This document shows, piece by piece, positions 10,372 to 18,859 of a stretch of DNA of 64,000 bases; positions within the stretch are counted from its first letter, which is position 1; each line of letters opens with the position of its first letter. A model generated the notes under the pieces. That model was not told where the DNA came from. It ran no database searches and was given only the letters and a program-made list of their open reading frames with translations. Source of the stretch: an uncultured Lachnospiraceae bacterium (lineage in GTDB: Bacteria > Bacillota > Clostridia > Lachnospirales > Lachnospiraceae); the NCBI GenBank assembly GCA_947173945.1, contig CAMWGV010000004.1:1-64000 (forward strand), given 5' to 3'. A program made the position numbers and the translations under genes.

Positions 10372-11964
10372 CTAATTTTCCCCCTTTGCTCCAGTTAATG
10401 TAATATTGTTGACAATCTTTGACTCTGGTGTAAGCTTTACAGTAACAGTCATAAGTCTGTTATCCGTTCTCGTATCATCTGCGATTGGCTTAATATAAGC
10501 CATGTCATAGCTGCTTCTTACTGTATTAGTATGAACTTTTGAATCGGTAAGAGCAGTCGGAATAACCGCTGACGCAGCAACCTCAAATTGGTTTCCAAGC
10601 GGAATATTTGTATATATATCAGCATATTTTACATCTGTATTCGTTCTGAATATATTAATTTTAACTTTCGTACTACTAGTTTCTCCTACATAATATCCCT
10701 TATAGCTGTGTATACCTCCAGCTGCAGTATTCATCTGGTCATTTATAGGCTTATAAAGATAAATCTTTACGTTGTCCGGTGAACCATCACCATCCGCATC
10801 CGGATTCGTAACAAAATTGTCAATCAAAATATAATCTCTACTTGCATATCTAACCTTATCAGCCGAGCCAGTAGCATTATAATCATAATCAACTGTATAC
10901 GGCTGATACTCAAAATAGATATCCGGGCATCGGTCTGTATAGAACTTCTGTGAAAAAACATTGTAGGTTATTACATCAGTAGCACTTACTGTCTGGTTAC
11001 CCGTAATTTTAAAACTATAGTCATTGATATAGTAAACATCAGCCTTTATTATATAATAATCATCTTTCGTATCTGGTGTTCCACAATCATCAAAATCAAT
11101 ATAAAGCTTTGTCAGCTTGCTTGTGGAATCCAAGTAATCAATTGTGTTAAGTACACTATCATTTGACGTGTGAAGCATCGCCTGCTTGTATGACTCCGGA
11201 TCCCGCTGTTTCAGATTCTCCATTGTCTTTGAGAAGAAAAGAGCATCCGCCTGTGCATCAAAATTTGATGCCGTTCCACCTATGATAGCCACCTTTGTTG
11301 CATCTAAATCCTGCATGTTACCAAGGTTTGTATCATTCGGATTACTTACTGTCTCAGCCTCTCTGCACGCTACTGCTACCACAAATCCCTGACCATCGTA
11401 TTTTACAATGCTTCCCTCGTTCGTCAACTCAAATCCGGCTGGAAATCTGCTCAAATCTGCCTGCGTCATATTATAGGCTATTTTATATCCATTACCACTT
11501 GCATTAGTCATTGCGCCTAATTGTAAGGAAAGGTCATCTAAAACAACCTTTCTGTGATATACTGTGTTTCTGGCGCCAAGCTTAACATCGTTTAATTTAT
11601 ACTCATAGGCATTGTATCTAACATGTGTGCCTGACGCACCAATCGCATTACCACTTGTACTATCATATAAATCACACCAGAGAGCAGTTCCATTTTCATA
11701 TTTCACAGGTGCAGCAGCGAGCTTCAGCTCGTCTGCTGCATTTGTTGCATCTGTCCCTGATGCAAGCTTCGCCAAGTCATTTCTCTGTGAATATTCTAAC
11801 AGATATGCCGCACTTTCATTGGCATACTGCAATTCCTTCGCTCTCCTGCTTGTATCAAGTGTCTGTGTAAACTGCCTCATGATTGGTACAAGAAGCAATG
11901 TCAATATGGCAATGGCTATCATAACTTCAATCAAAGTAAAACCTTTGTTTTTGTTTTTTGCCAT
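10372..11964 (-). CDS. prepilin-like protein, PilV type (530 aa)
   Basis: The leader MAKNKNKGFTLIEVMIAIAI is a textbook class III prepilin signal: Gly before the cleavage site, Phe at +1, Glu at +5. A hydrophobic helix and a long globular domain follow, with Asp-rich loops that may bind calcium (for example DADGDGSPD). At 530 aa it is much longer than a typical PilV. I chose the ATG at 11964 because AGAGAGG lies about 9 nt before it; an in-frame ATG three codons upstream abuts that site. It is in the pilin block between pilO and the PilX-like gene and is expected to be a minor pilin processed by PilD. Confidence 0.8.
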   Translation of the reverse strand: MAKNKNKGFTLIEVMIAIAILTLLLVPIMRQFTQTLDTSRRAKELQYANESAAYLLEYSQRNDLAKLASGTDATNAADELKLAAAPVKYENGTALWCDLYDSTSGNAIGASGTHVRYNAYEYKLNDVKLGARNTVYHRKVVLDDLSLQLGAMTNASGNGYKIAYNMTQADLSRFPAGFELTNEGSIVKYDGQGFVVAVACREAETVSNPNDTNLGNMQDLDATKVAIIGGTASNFDAQADALFFSKTMENLKQRDPESYKQAMLHTSNDSVLNTIDYLDSTSKLTKLYIDFDDCGTPDTKDDYYIIKADVYYINDYSFKITGNQTVSATDVITYNVFSQKFYTDRCPDIYFEYQPYTVDYDYNATGSADKVRYASRDYILIDNFVTNPDADGDGSPDNVKIYLYKPINDQMNTAAGGIHSYKGYYVGETSSTKVKINIFRTNTDVKYADIYTNIPLGNQFEVAASAVIPTALTDSKVHTNTVRSSYDMAYIKPIADDTRTDNRLMTVTVKLTPESKIVNNITLTGAKGEN

Positions 11965-11979
11965 AAATCCCATCCTCTC

Positions 11980-13104
11980 TTAGTATACCTTTACGGTACC
12001 ACTCTTGCTTCCTACACTAAATCTTGGCGATGTACTGTCATCACCGCTTACCTTAAAGAATACCGGAATACTAGTCTTGTTATCAACTGTTACCTTGACA
12101 CCATTTAAGTCTGAGCCATCAACTCTTGCAGATGATTCAACATAAATCTTAAGGTCAGTTGATGTAACTTCCTTCTTATATGACTTGTCTCCGATTGCAT
12201 ACGTTGCGAAAATCTTACCATCCTCCTCTGCTATCGTGAGGGTAAGTGCCTCCACACTGTTTGCTCCGCTTGTTACATAAGTATCAGAACCACCGGATGA
12301 AACAATGATTCCATCTGTATTGTCATTATTTGCGTTGTTAAGCACAATCTTTATATCGTTGTTTGTTGCAATTGATGCTCCATTGTCCTCATCGTATGCA
12401 TATGTTGTAGGTGAAGCTGCACCATCTCCGCCAAGGAAGATGTTATCAACACCATTTTTAACATCAACAGAAACTTTGTCTGCATCTCTGTCTCCACCTG
12501 CCACGCAATAAGCATTCATAGTAACAGAACCTGTATACAACTCTGAATCTGAATCATATGTTATACTGAGGCTTGCAACATTCATTCTATACTTGTAGTT
12601 CATAACATAATCAACATAATTCTTTATTCCCTCATACGAGCCTGTATAAACAATTGGGAACGCTGCCCTGTATGCAGTATAAGTTGCTGTTGCCGCTGCT
12701 GCCGCTGCCGGATCTGCTTCCACATCCTCTGCAGATGCTGCTGCACCGAGAGAATAGAACTGTTCCGGTCTTCCAAGTCCTACGGATGAAACATTAAATA
12801 TCTGGTTGCCTTCATCCTTGTTAAGTCCCTTTACAAACATAACAGAGATTTCCTGATCAAGAGTAGCAGGAAAAACACTTAACTGTTGCTGGAACTGTTC
12901 CCTGTACATCTTTGTGTTATCTATGTACATCTGTTTATCCTGAGACTTTGCATAAAGTTCATCATATCTTGCCTGAAGTGAGTCAACCTCAGTCTGAAGT
13001 GAATCTACCTCCTCCATATTTGGTTTATATACATACAAATACACTCCACCAACCATAAGTACGGCTAGTAAAACTAACAATATAATTGCATTTCCCTTTG
13101 ACAT
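11980..13104 (-). CDS. pilO: type IV pilus inner-membrane assembly protein PilO-like
   Basis: This 374-aa protein has a short cytoplasmic start, one transmembrane helix (about residues 7-27), a coiled coil (about 30-75, EEVDSLQTEVDSLQARYDEL) and an extracytoplasmic domain. That is the PilO layout: it forms the alignment complex with PilN and contacts PilM. It lies immediately downstream of the PilM-PilN fusion, as expected. The C-terminal half (about 200-374) is Asp/Ser/Thr-rich and longer than in standard PilO (about 200 aa), so it may carry an added beta domain. The ribosome-binding site GGAGGG is well placed. Sequence identity to PilO cannot be judged by eye; the call rests on architecture and position. 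Confidence 0.7.
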   Translation of the reverse strand: MSKGNAIILLVLLAVLMVGGVYLYVYKPNMEEVDSLQTEVDSLQARYDELYAKSQDKQMYIDNTKMYREQFQQQLSVFPATLDQEISVMFVKGLNKDEGNQIFNVSSVGLGRPEQFYSLGAAASAEDVEADPAAAAAATATYTAYRAAFPIVYTGSYEGIKNYVDYVMNYKYRMNVASLSITYDSDSELYTGSVTMNAYCVAGGDRDADKVSVDVKNGVDNIFLGGDGAASPTTYAYDEDNGASIATNNDIKIVLNNANNDNTDGIIVSSGGSDTYVTSGANSVEALTLTIAEEDGKIFATYAIGDKSYKKEVTSTDLKIYVESSARVDGSDLNGVKVTVDNKTSIPVFFKVSGDDSTSPRFSVGSKSGTVKVY

Positions 13105-13122
13105 ATATTTATCCCTCCTTTT

Positions 13123-14757
13123 TTACTGTGCCGATTCTGTTGCTTCTTCTGCTGCATTTGCTGCTTCCTCCATCTGCTGTAAAAGGAGAGCATATGGATT
13201 CGTATAAACACAAGTTACGGTAAAGTTATATGTAGTATTATTTGTAGCTTCATCTACATTCTTTACAATACTTGCAACATAAGCATCATCAATACATTCC
13301 ATTGTTTTCAGCTGCATAATAAAATCTGCTATAGAGTCATAATCTGTTGAAATACACGGCATATTGACACCCTCATTTGTTGAGTTAAAGCCTGTTACAA
13401 TAACAGTCGTAGGCATTTTATTCTCAAGCTGTGTAATAAACTCTCTCATATTTTCGTTTAACTGGTAAGTTGACATATACATAGCAGTGATATCAGCCAA
13501 CTCAGCCTGTGCCTGATCATGCTCTTTAATAATCTGCTCTATTTCAGCAATACCGGCAATCTTTGTGTTGAGATTATCCCGTTCTGCCTCTTTGTCGGAT
13601 TTTGCCTTGATTGAGTAAAATGCAAGTCCTGCTGCTCCGATTGCCGCAATCACTACAAGTGCAACAAAAGGTACAAGACTTATTTCACCACCGGATACCT
13701 TTGAAGCAGCTTCAATTGTCTCAAATCCCATAGGGTCAAAGGCTGCACCGATTGGTGTTACAAGATATACCGGATTGTATACCTTGAGGTCAATACTAGG
13801 ATCAAATTTAATATTGTAAAGACTATCCATAATACGTGTATTTACGTTCAACTGAATCTTGAACAGTCCATCAATACCCTTTATGAGTGCTCCGTCACCG
13901 GTGAGGAACACATCATCAATCGGCTTATCCGGATTCTTAGACGCATAGTAGTCCATAACACGTCCTATGTTGTTAATCAGATACCGGAAAGCTCCTGTCG
14001 TCTCATTGTCGTCAAAATCTACAGTAATAAGTCTGTCGTTTTGAAGTAATGTCATAGCAGTCGTCGCATCGACACCCTTTTCATCCATTACAACATTTAC
14101 AACAGAGTTTGTACCATATGGTACAGTTCTTTGAAGAAGAAGATTGTCACCCTGCACGATGTTAAGTACAGTAGCTTCACTTCCTAACTGGATTACCATT
14201 GTTGTGGCATTTGCTGCAGTCTGCGTCTTGATCAGCTGAAGCATTGCATTTCCGATGTAGTCAAGTGCTACAACGTTAAGTCCTGCCATGGAAGCCAAGT
14301 CATAGTATGACTTCACAATCTGTGCAGGTGCTGCAACTGCAAGAACTCTCAACTGCTTATTATTCTCCTCGTCTGTTACAGTTTCAAGAACAGAGTGAGA
14401 AACCACATAATCCTCTATATTTACAGGGAAATACTCCTGGGAGTTTGCATTTATGATTCCTCTGATTTTGTTCTCCTTTACGAAAGGTATAATAACCTCT
14501 CTGTTTACTATCTTTGTAGAAGAAATAACAAAGATTGCATTTTTGTTTGATATTCCTCTACTGGACAGCTGTTCCCGAATAGCCGCGGCTATTCTGTCCG
14601 GCTCTTTGATGATACCATCCTCATAGGCATCCTCCGGAGTTTCAAATATAATTACGTTGTGAATGTTCGTCTGCTTTTTCTGAGAAGCAGTTAACTCAAT
14701 AATTGTAATACTTTCATTTGTGATATCAATGGATAACACCTTATTGCTTTTTGCCAT
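13123..14757 (-). CDS. PilM-PilN fusion protein
   Basis: This 544-aa protein joins two pilus assembly proteins. Residues about 1-350 are an actin-like ATPase of the PilM type: it opens with LSIDITNESITIIEL (phosphate-1 region) and has VFLTGDGALIKGIDGL near residue 285. A transmembrane helix (about 365-385, LVPFVALVVIAAIGAAGLAF), a coiled coil and a PilN-like extracytoplasmic domain follow. In most bacteria PilM docks onto the cytoplasmic N-terminal tail of PilN; here the two are one chain, which fixes them 1:1. PilO follows 18 nt downstream. The start ATG has GGGAGG about 9 nt upstream. No internal stop or frameshift is apparent, so the fusion looks genuine. Confidence 0.85.
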   Translation of the reverse strand: MAKSNKVLSIDITNESITIIELTASQKKQTNIHNVIIFETPEDAYEDGIIKEPDRIAAAIREQLSSRGISNKNAIFVISSTKIVNREVIIPFVKENKIRGIINANSQEYFPVNIEDYVVSHSVLETVTDEENNKQLRVLAVAAPAQIVKSYYDLASMAGLNVVALDYIGNAMLQLIKTQTAANATTMVIQLGSEATVLNIVQGDNLLLQRTVPYGTNSVVNVVMDEKGVDATTAMTLLQNDRLITVDFDDNETTGAFRYLINNIGRVMDYYASKNPDKPIDDVFLTGDGALIKGIDGLFKIQLNVNTRIMDSLYNIKFDPSIDLKVYNPVYLVTPIGAAFDPMGFETIEAASKVSGGEISLVPFVALVVIAAIGAAGLAFYSIKAKSDKEAERDNLNTKIAGIAEIEQIIKEHDQAQAELADITAMYMSTYQLNENMREFITQLENKMPTTVIVTGFNSTNEGVNMPCISTDYDSIADFIMQLKTMECIDDAYVASIVKNVDEATNNTTYNFTVTCVYTNPYALLLQQMEEAANAAEEATESAQ

Positions 14758-14787
14758 TCCTTATAGCCTCCCTCGCTAATCAGTGAT

Positions 14788-15561
14788 TTAAATAATTGGT
14801 GGATTATAAAATGTCCACATACTCAGGTACCAGCTTACAAGCTGCTCACCCCATATCATTGCTATATAAACGCCCATAGATAAATATGGACCAAAAGCCA
14901 ACACCCGGTCAGCTTTCTTAACAGCCATCAATGTCAGATGTATAATAGAACCAAGTACACATCCCAACAAAAATGCTATAATATTAAGCTGCCAGCCCAA
15001 TAGTAAGCCGGTTGCCGCCATAAGCTTTATGTCACCACCACCCATCGCTCTTCCCCGCGAAATAAGAAGCAGCAATAATAAAAAACCGCTGACCGCAAAT
15101 AAACCGATTACATACTGACTCCAGTTACCAATATCGGTAACAAGTCTAATCAGACCTAAAAGAAAAATAAAAATGTTAAATCCCGGTGGGATTTCCTTTG
15201 TACGCCAGTCTATAAAGCTAAGCGCAATCAAGGCAGAAGTACACAGGCAGTAAAGCAGTGTATGATATGAAAGTCCGCATGCGAGGTACAAGACTGCATA
15301 CAGCAAACCATTCAGTCCTTCAACAATAGGATACTGACATGAAATATGTACCTTACAATACCTGCACTTTCCACCTAAAAACAAATAACTGAACAGCGGA
15401 AACAAATCATACCAAGCCAAGGTATGTCCGCAGCTCATACAGTGAGACCTCTCTCTCGCCAAACTCTCCTTTAACGGAGTACGTAGTATAACAACATTCA
15501 GGAAACTGCCGATTACAATGCCATATATAAAAAATATAACTGAAAAAATCAGTATCTCCAT
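14788..15561 (-). CDS. pilD: prepilin peptidase / N-methyltransferase PilD
   Basis: This 257-aa polytopic membrane aspartyl protease cleaves prepilin leaders and methylates the new N terminus. Near the N terminus are the two CxxC pairs of the cytoplasmic zinc loop (CMSCGHTLAWYD and GGKCRYCKVH, about residues 41-73). The two catalytic Asp residues are visible in IDWRTKEIP (about 117) and in the family signature GGGDIKLMAATGLLLG (about 175). About seven or eight hydrophobic segments are present. It follows pilA in the operon and serves the five prepilins encoded here. Confidence 0.95.
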   Translation of the reverse strand: MEILIFSVIFFIYGIVIGSFLNVVILRTPLKESLARERSHCMSCGHTLAWYDLFPLFSYLFLGGKCRYCKVHISCQYPIVEGLNGLLYAVLYLACGLSYHTLLYCLCTSALIALSFIDWRTKEIPPGFNIFIFLLGLIRLVTDIGNWSQYVIGLFAVSGFLLLLLLISRGRAMGGGDIKLMAATGLLLGWQLNIIAFLLGCVLGSIIHLTLMAVKKADRVLAFGPYLSMGVYIAMIWGEQLVSWYLSMWTFYNPPII

Positions 15562-15600
15562 AATGTCCCTTGGGTCCCTTCTTAAGATTTTAAATACAGC

Positions 15601-15632
15601 TAAATTCCACCTGGCGAATCAGGTGGAATTTA
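15601..15632 (-). terminator. hairpin after pilA (partial terminator or mRNA stabiliser)
   Basis: A perfect 13-bp stem (TAAATTCCACCTG / CAGGTGGAATTTA) with a 6-nt loop lies 18 nt after the pilA stop and before pilD. The minus-strand sequence after the stem lacks a clean T-run, so termination is probably incomplete. Such a hairpin would let the major pilin be made in excess over the downstream genes. Confidence 0.65.
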
Positions 15633-15649
15633 ACTATACCATAACCAGC

Positions 15650-16204
15650 TTACTGATAATTCTTATTGATTTCAGGAACAAGCTCATAACCGCCTGATAT
15701 TGCTCCAGTAGAAGCATCGGCTGAAGGTGCAGTACCAGTAGGACCAAGTACAACCTTAACCTGACCAGTCTTTGTACAGAAAACATACCAAGCTTCTGGT
15801 GCGCCTACACCTGAGTCAGCAGTTTTCTTATACTTAATCTTTGGAATGCTCTCACTGAGGTTCTTGAAAATTTCCTCTGCAGCTTCTGACGTTGTTGCTG
15901 CTGTTGCAGGAGAAGGCCATGTAACATTCTGAATGTTAACACCACCTACAGAAGTTGAACCAGGAGTAAGCTTAATAACTGGCTTTGTAGTCATGCTTGT
16001 CAGTCCCGCATAAGTGTCCTCATTTGACATAGCTGTCTCAACTGCAGTCTTGATTGTCTTAGCTGCTGAAACATCATTTGACTTTCTTGACTTATCAATA
16101 TATCTGATAAGTGCCGGTGCAATAGCTCCTGCAAGGATAGCCATAATAGCTATAACGATGATGAGCTCTACGAGTGAAAAACCCTTGTTGTTTGTTTTCT
16201 TCAT
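15650..16204 (-). CDS. pilA: major type IV pilin PilA
   Basis: This 184-aa prepilin has the leader MKKTNNKGFSLVELIIVIAI: Gly at -1, Phe at +1, Glu at +5, then a hydrophobic N-terminal helix that continues amphipathically (ALIRYIDKSRKSNDVSAAKT). The C-terminal globular part is small. It is called the major subunit because it is the shortest pilin, follows pilC, and is set off by its own leader region and a hairpin downstream. The ATG at 16204 is preceded by AGGAGAG at 8 nt; a longer frame starting 13 codons upstream is rejected because it lacks a ribosome-binding site. Confidence 0.88.
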   Translation of the reverse strand: MKKTNNKGFSLVELIIVIAIMAILAGAIAPALIRYIDKSRKSNDVSAAKTIKTAVETAMSNEDTYAGLTSMTTKPVIKLTPGSTSVGGVNIQNVTWPSPATAATTSEAAEEIFKNLSESIPKIKYKKTADSGVGAPEAWYVFCTKTGQVKVVLGPTGTAPSADASTGAISGGYELVPEINKNYQ

Positions 16205-16299
16205 AAATAAATCTCTCCTTTTCTTTTTTTTTATTTTTGACAAAATGTCATATATATGATATCAACCCACCGTCCTCGCCCAGTGGGAGAAATCCATTT

Positions 16300-17502
16300 T
16301 TAGTAGTTGTCGATAGCGTCGTACATGCTAAGCATAGGTGAGTATATAGCAAGAACGATACTACCAACCGTAACACCCATGATAACGATGATAATAGGCT
16401 CCATCATGGCTGTAAGGGCATCAGTTGCGTTGTTAACTTCCATCTCATAGTAATCTGCAACCTTATCCATCATGTCTTCTATGTTACCAGTTTCCTCACC
16501 AATCTTTGTCATCTGTGACAACATCGGTGGAAAAATTTCCATATCCCTGATTGGCTTCGAAAGGGGTACACCCTTTGCAACCTGAACCTTTGCGTCCAAT
16601 AAGCCATCTCTTATGATTTTATTGTTCTGCATCTTAGCAACCTGCTCTATGGCATCCATAAGAGGAACACCGGAACCCATAAGTGTACTTAAGGTTCTTG
16701 CAAATGTAGCGGCTGCCGACTTAACGGTAAGATTACCAAACAGTGGAGCCTTGATTGCTATGGATGAGTAAAGCTGCGCTCCCGTGCTAGTCTTGCCATA
16801 CTGCACAAGTGCAAACACAATAGCTGCAATCACAAGTGCAAGCACAATTCCGTGGTGTTGAAGGAAACTACTGAAATTGACAAGCATCTGCGTTGGCTTT
16901 GGAAGTTCAGAACCCAAATCCTCAAACATATCCGCAAATGTAGGAACAACTCCTACCAGAAGAACTACTACTACAGCTATAACGACTATGAGTATAACTA
17001 TAGGATATGTCATAGCGCCCTTAACCTTCGACTTCAGCTTGTTTGCATTCTCGAAGTGAACGGTAAGTCGTTCAAAGGATGTTTCCAAGCTACCCGAAAT
17101 CTCACCTGCTGCAACCATGTTTATAAATATAGGAGGGAATACCTTCGGGTTGAGTTTGAATGCATCTGCCAATGTACCACCCTTTTGAACGTATCCCTGT
17201 GCTTCCCTGATTGCTCTTTGAAGTGTCTTGTTGCTAAGCTGTTCACTCATCATCTCAAGTGCCTGTATAATAGTAACACCTGCGTTAAGCACAGCACCAA
17301 ACTGTTTACAGAAAACTGCAAGATCCTGGTCTTTGACTTTCTTACCACCCTTCTTGCCGCCACTGCCCTGTTCTTTAATTTCCTGGACTATGAAGCCCTC
17401 AGACTTGAGTTTTTCTCTCGCCTTGTCTTCGCTTACGGCTTCAACGGTACCTTTTTTGGGTTTACCGTTTTTGTCCATAACCTTGTAATTATATTGTGCC
17501 AT
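16300..17502 (-). CDS. pilC: type IV pilus platform protein PilC
   Basis: This 400-aa polytopic protein of the type II secretion F family is the inner-membrane platform on which PilB and PilT act. After a short N-terminal region of the type seen before T2SSF domains (YNYKVMDKNGKPKKGTVEA), two T2SSF repeats are visible. They begin near residues 65 (DLAVFCKQFGAVLNAGV) and 265 (TFARTLSTLMGSGVPL), each with the F-family helical bundle and hydrophobic segments. Length is normal for PilC. GGAGG lies 7 nt before the ATG. A promoter-like sequence occurs in the 226-nt gap upstream. Confidence 0.95.
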   Translation of the reverse strand: MAQYNYKVMDKNGKPKKGTVEAVSEDKAREKLKSEGFIVQEIKEQGSGGKKGGKKVKDQDLAVFCKQFGAVLNAGVTIIQALEMMSEQLSNKTLQRAIREAQGYVQKGGTLADAFKLNPKVFPPIFINMVAAGEISGSLETSFERLTVHFENANKLKSKVKGAMTYPIVILIVVIAVVVVLLVGVVPTFADMFEDLGSELPKPTQMLVNFSSFLQHHGIVLALVIAAIVFALVQYGKTSTGAQLYSSIAIKAPLFGNLTVKSAAATFARTLSTLMGSGVPLMDAIEQVAKMQNNKIIRDGLLDAKVQVAKGVPLSKPIRDMEIFPPMLSQMTKIGEETGNIEDMMDKVADYYEMEVNNATDALTAMMEPIIIVIMGVTVGSIVLAIYSPMLSMYDAIDNY

Positions 17503-17566
17503 CTCATTTCCTCCGACCCAAATTTTTTAAAAATGAACAAAATGTTAACAATATGTATCTAAACTT

Positions 17567-17595
17567 ATAATACACCATTTCTTAAAATAATGCAA
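17567..17595 (-). promoter_or_regulatory. sigma-A-type promoter before pilC
   Basis: On the minus strand, TTGCAT (17590-17595) is followed by a 17-nt spacer and TATTAT (17567-17572). It lies in the only long gap within the pil operon, about 65 nt before the pilC start, and could drive pilC-pilA and downstream genes independently of pilB-pilT. Confidence 0.6.
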
Positions 17596-17728
17596 TAAAA
17601 ACAAATATTTTAAATGTATTTTAGGCAATATTACCAATTTTTTGAATTTTCACACTATGCAAACCCTATCTAATGTGTTAATTTTTCTACATTTATTTGT
17701 ATACTTATGCCACTTTATACGAATTATG

Positions 17729-18781
17729 CTACATTTGCTTCTTCATAGCCGACTGATCCTGTGCATATATAAGTGCATTATCTCTTGTGATAGAACCATT
17801 TCGGTAAAGTTCCATAATAAAGTCATCCATGGTAACCATTCCCTGTGCCCTGCTTGTCTGTATGGAAGACTGTATTTGGTGCGTCTTTGCCTCACGAATC
17901 AGGCTTCGTATCGCTGAGCTCGCAAGCATAACCTCAAAAGCGGCAACTCGTCCGTTTCCATCAGCAGTAGGTATCAGAGACTGTGATATAACACCTTCCA
18001 AAACCATGGAGAGCTGGATACGTGTCTGCTGTTGCTGATGTGGTGGGAATACGTCGACAATACGGTCGATTGTTGACGCTGCACCTATTGTATGCAGTGT
18101 GGAGAAAACCAAGTGGCCTGTCTCTGCAGCTGTTATAGCTGTGGAGATAGTCTCTAAGTCTCTCATCTCTCCTACGAGTATGATATCAGGATCCTCACGG
18201 AGTGCAGCTCTTAAAGCATTTGCGTATGAAAGTGTATCCATACCTATCTCTCGCTGGTTTACAACTGATTTTTTATGTTTATGTACATACTCTATAGGAT
18301 CCTCAAGTGTTATAATATGGTCTGTAAGATTTTCATTTGCTTTATTTATAATAGAAGCAAGTGTTGTTGACTTACCCGAACCTGTAGGTCCTGTAACAAG
18401 TACCAGACCTCTTTTCTTTTTGTAAAGCTGTACAACCGAATCCGGTATACCAAGCATATCCGGTCTCGGAATCTGTGTATCTACCTTTCTGTATGCAGCA
18501 GCCATGTTTCCTCTGTCCATGAAAACATTTACACGGAAACGGCCTGTTTCTGCTGACGCATACGAGAAGTCCACCTCTCCTCTTTCCTTAAGAATTGCCT
18601 TGTGCCTCTCGTGCATTGTGGAACCTATCGCCTCAGCCACATCTGCTGGTGCAAGAGGTGGAACCTCAACCTCGGTAAGTTTTCCGTGAATACGAAGCTT
18701 CGGTGGTATACCGCAAGCTATATGTACGTCGGATGCATTTTGCTCTACTGCAAATGCAAGTAACTCCTTCATGTCTAACAT
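17729..18781 (-). CDS. pilT: type IV pilus retraction ATPase PilT
   Basis: This 350-aa hexameric ATPase depolymerises pilin and drives twitching. Visible motifs are Walker A (GPTGSGKSTT, about residue 136), an Asp box (ITLEDPIEYVH), Walker B (DPDIILVGEMRDLETI) and a His box (GHLVFSTLHT). The AIRSLIRE motif near residue 288, typical of PilT, separates it from PilB. Length matches the family. AAGGAG lies about 11 nt upstream of the ATG. It sits between pilB and pilC. Confidence 0.96.
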   Translation of the reverse strand: MLDMKELLAFAVEQNASDVHIACGIPPKLRIHGKLTEVEVPPLAPADVAEAIGSTMHERHKAILKERGEVDFSYASAETGRFRVNVFMDRGNMAAAYRKVDTQIPRPDMLGIPDSVVQLYKKKRGLVLVTGPTGSGKSTTLASIINKANENLTDHIITLEDPIEYVHKHKKSVVNQREIGMDTLSYANALRAALREDPDIILVGEMRDLETISTAITAAETGHLVFSTLHTIGAASTIDRIVDVFPPHQQQQTRIQLSMVLEGVISQSLIPTADGNGRVAAFEVMLASSAIRSLIREAKTHQIQSSIQTSRAQGMVTMDDFIMELYRNGSITRDNALIYAQDQSAMKKQM

Positions 18782-18859
18782 TATATATACATCTCCTTTT
18801 CGCGTATTTTTGCAAGTGTAAACTTTACTCTTACTGTATATGACACATCGTCTATTATA

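Noticed and set aside
16205..16299. c-di-GMP riboswitch upstream of pilA
   Set aside because: The gap is only 95 nt and contains none of the conserved GEMM motifs; only short AT-rich inverted repeats are seen.
17503..17728. riboswitch in the pilT-pilC gap
   Set aside because: The sequence is simple and AT-rich, with a promoter but no recognisable conserved aptamer.
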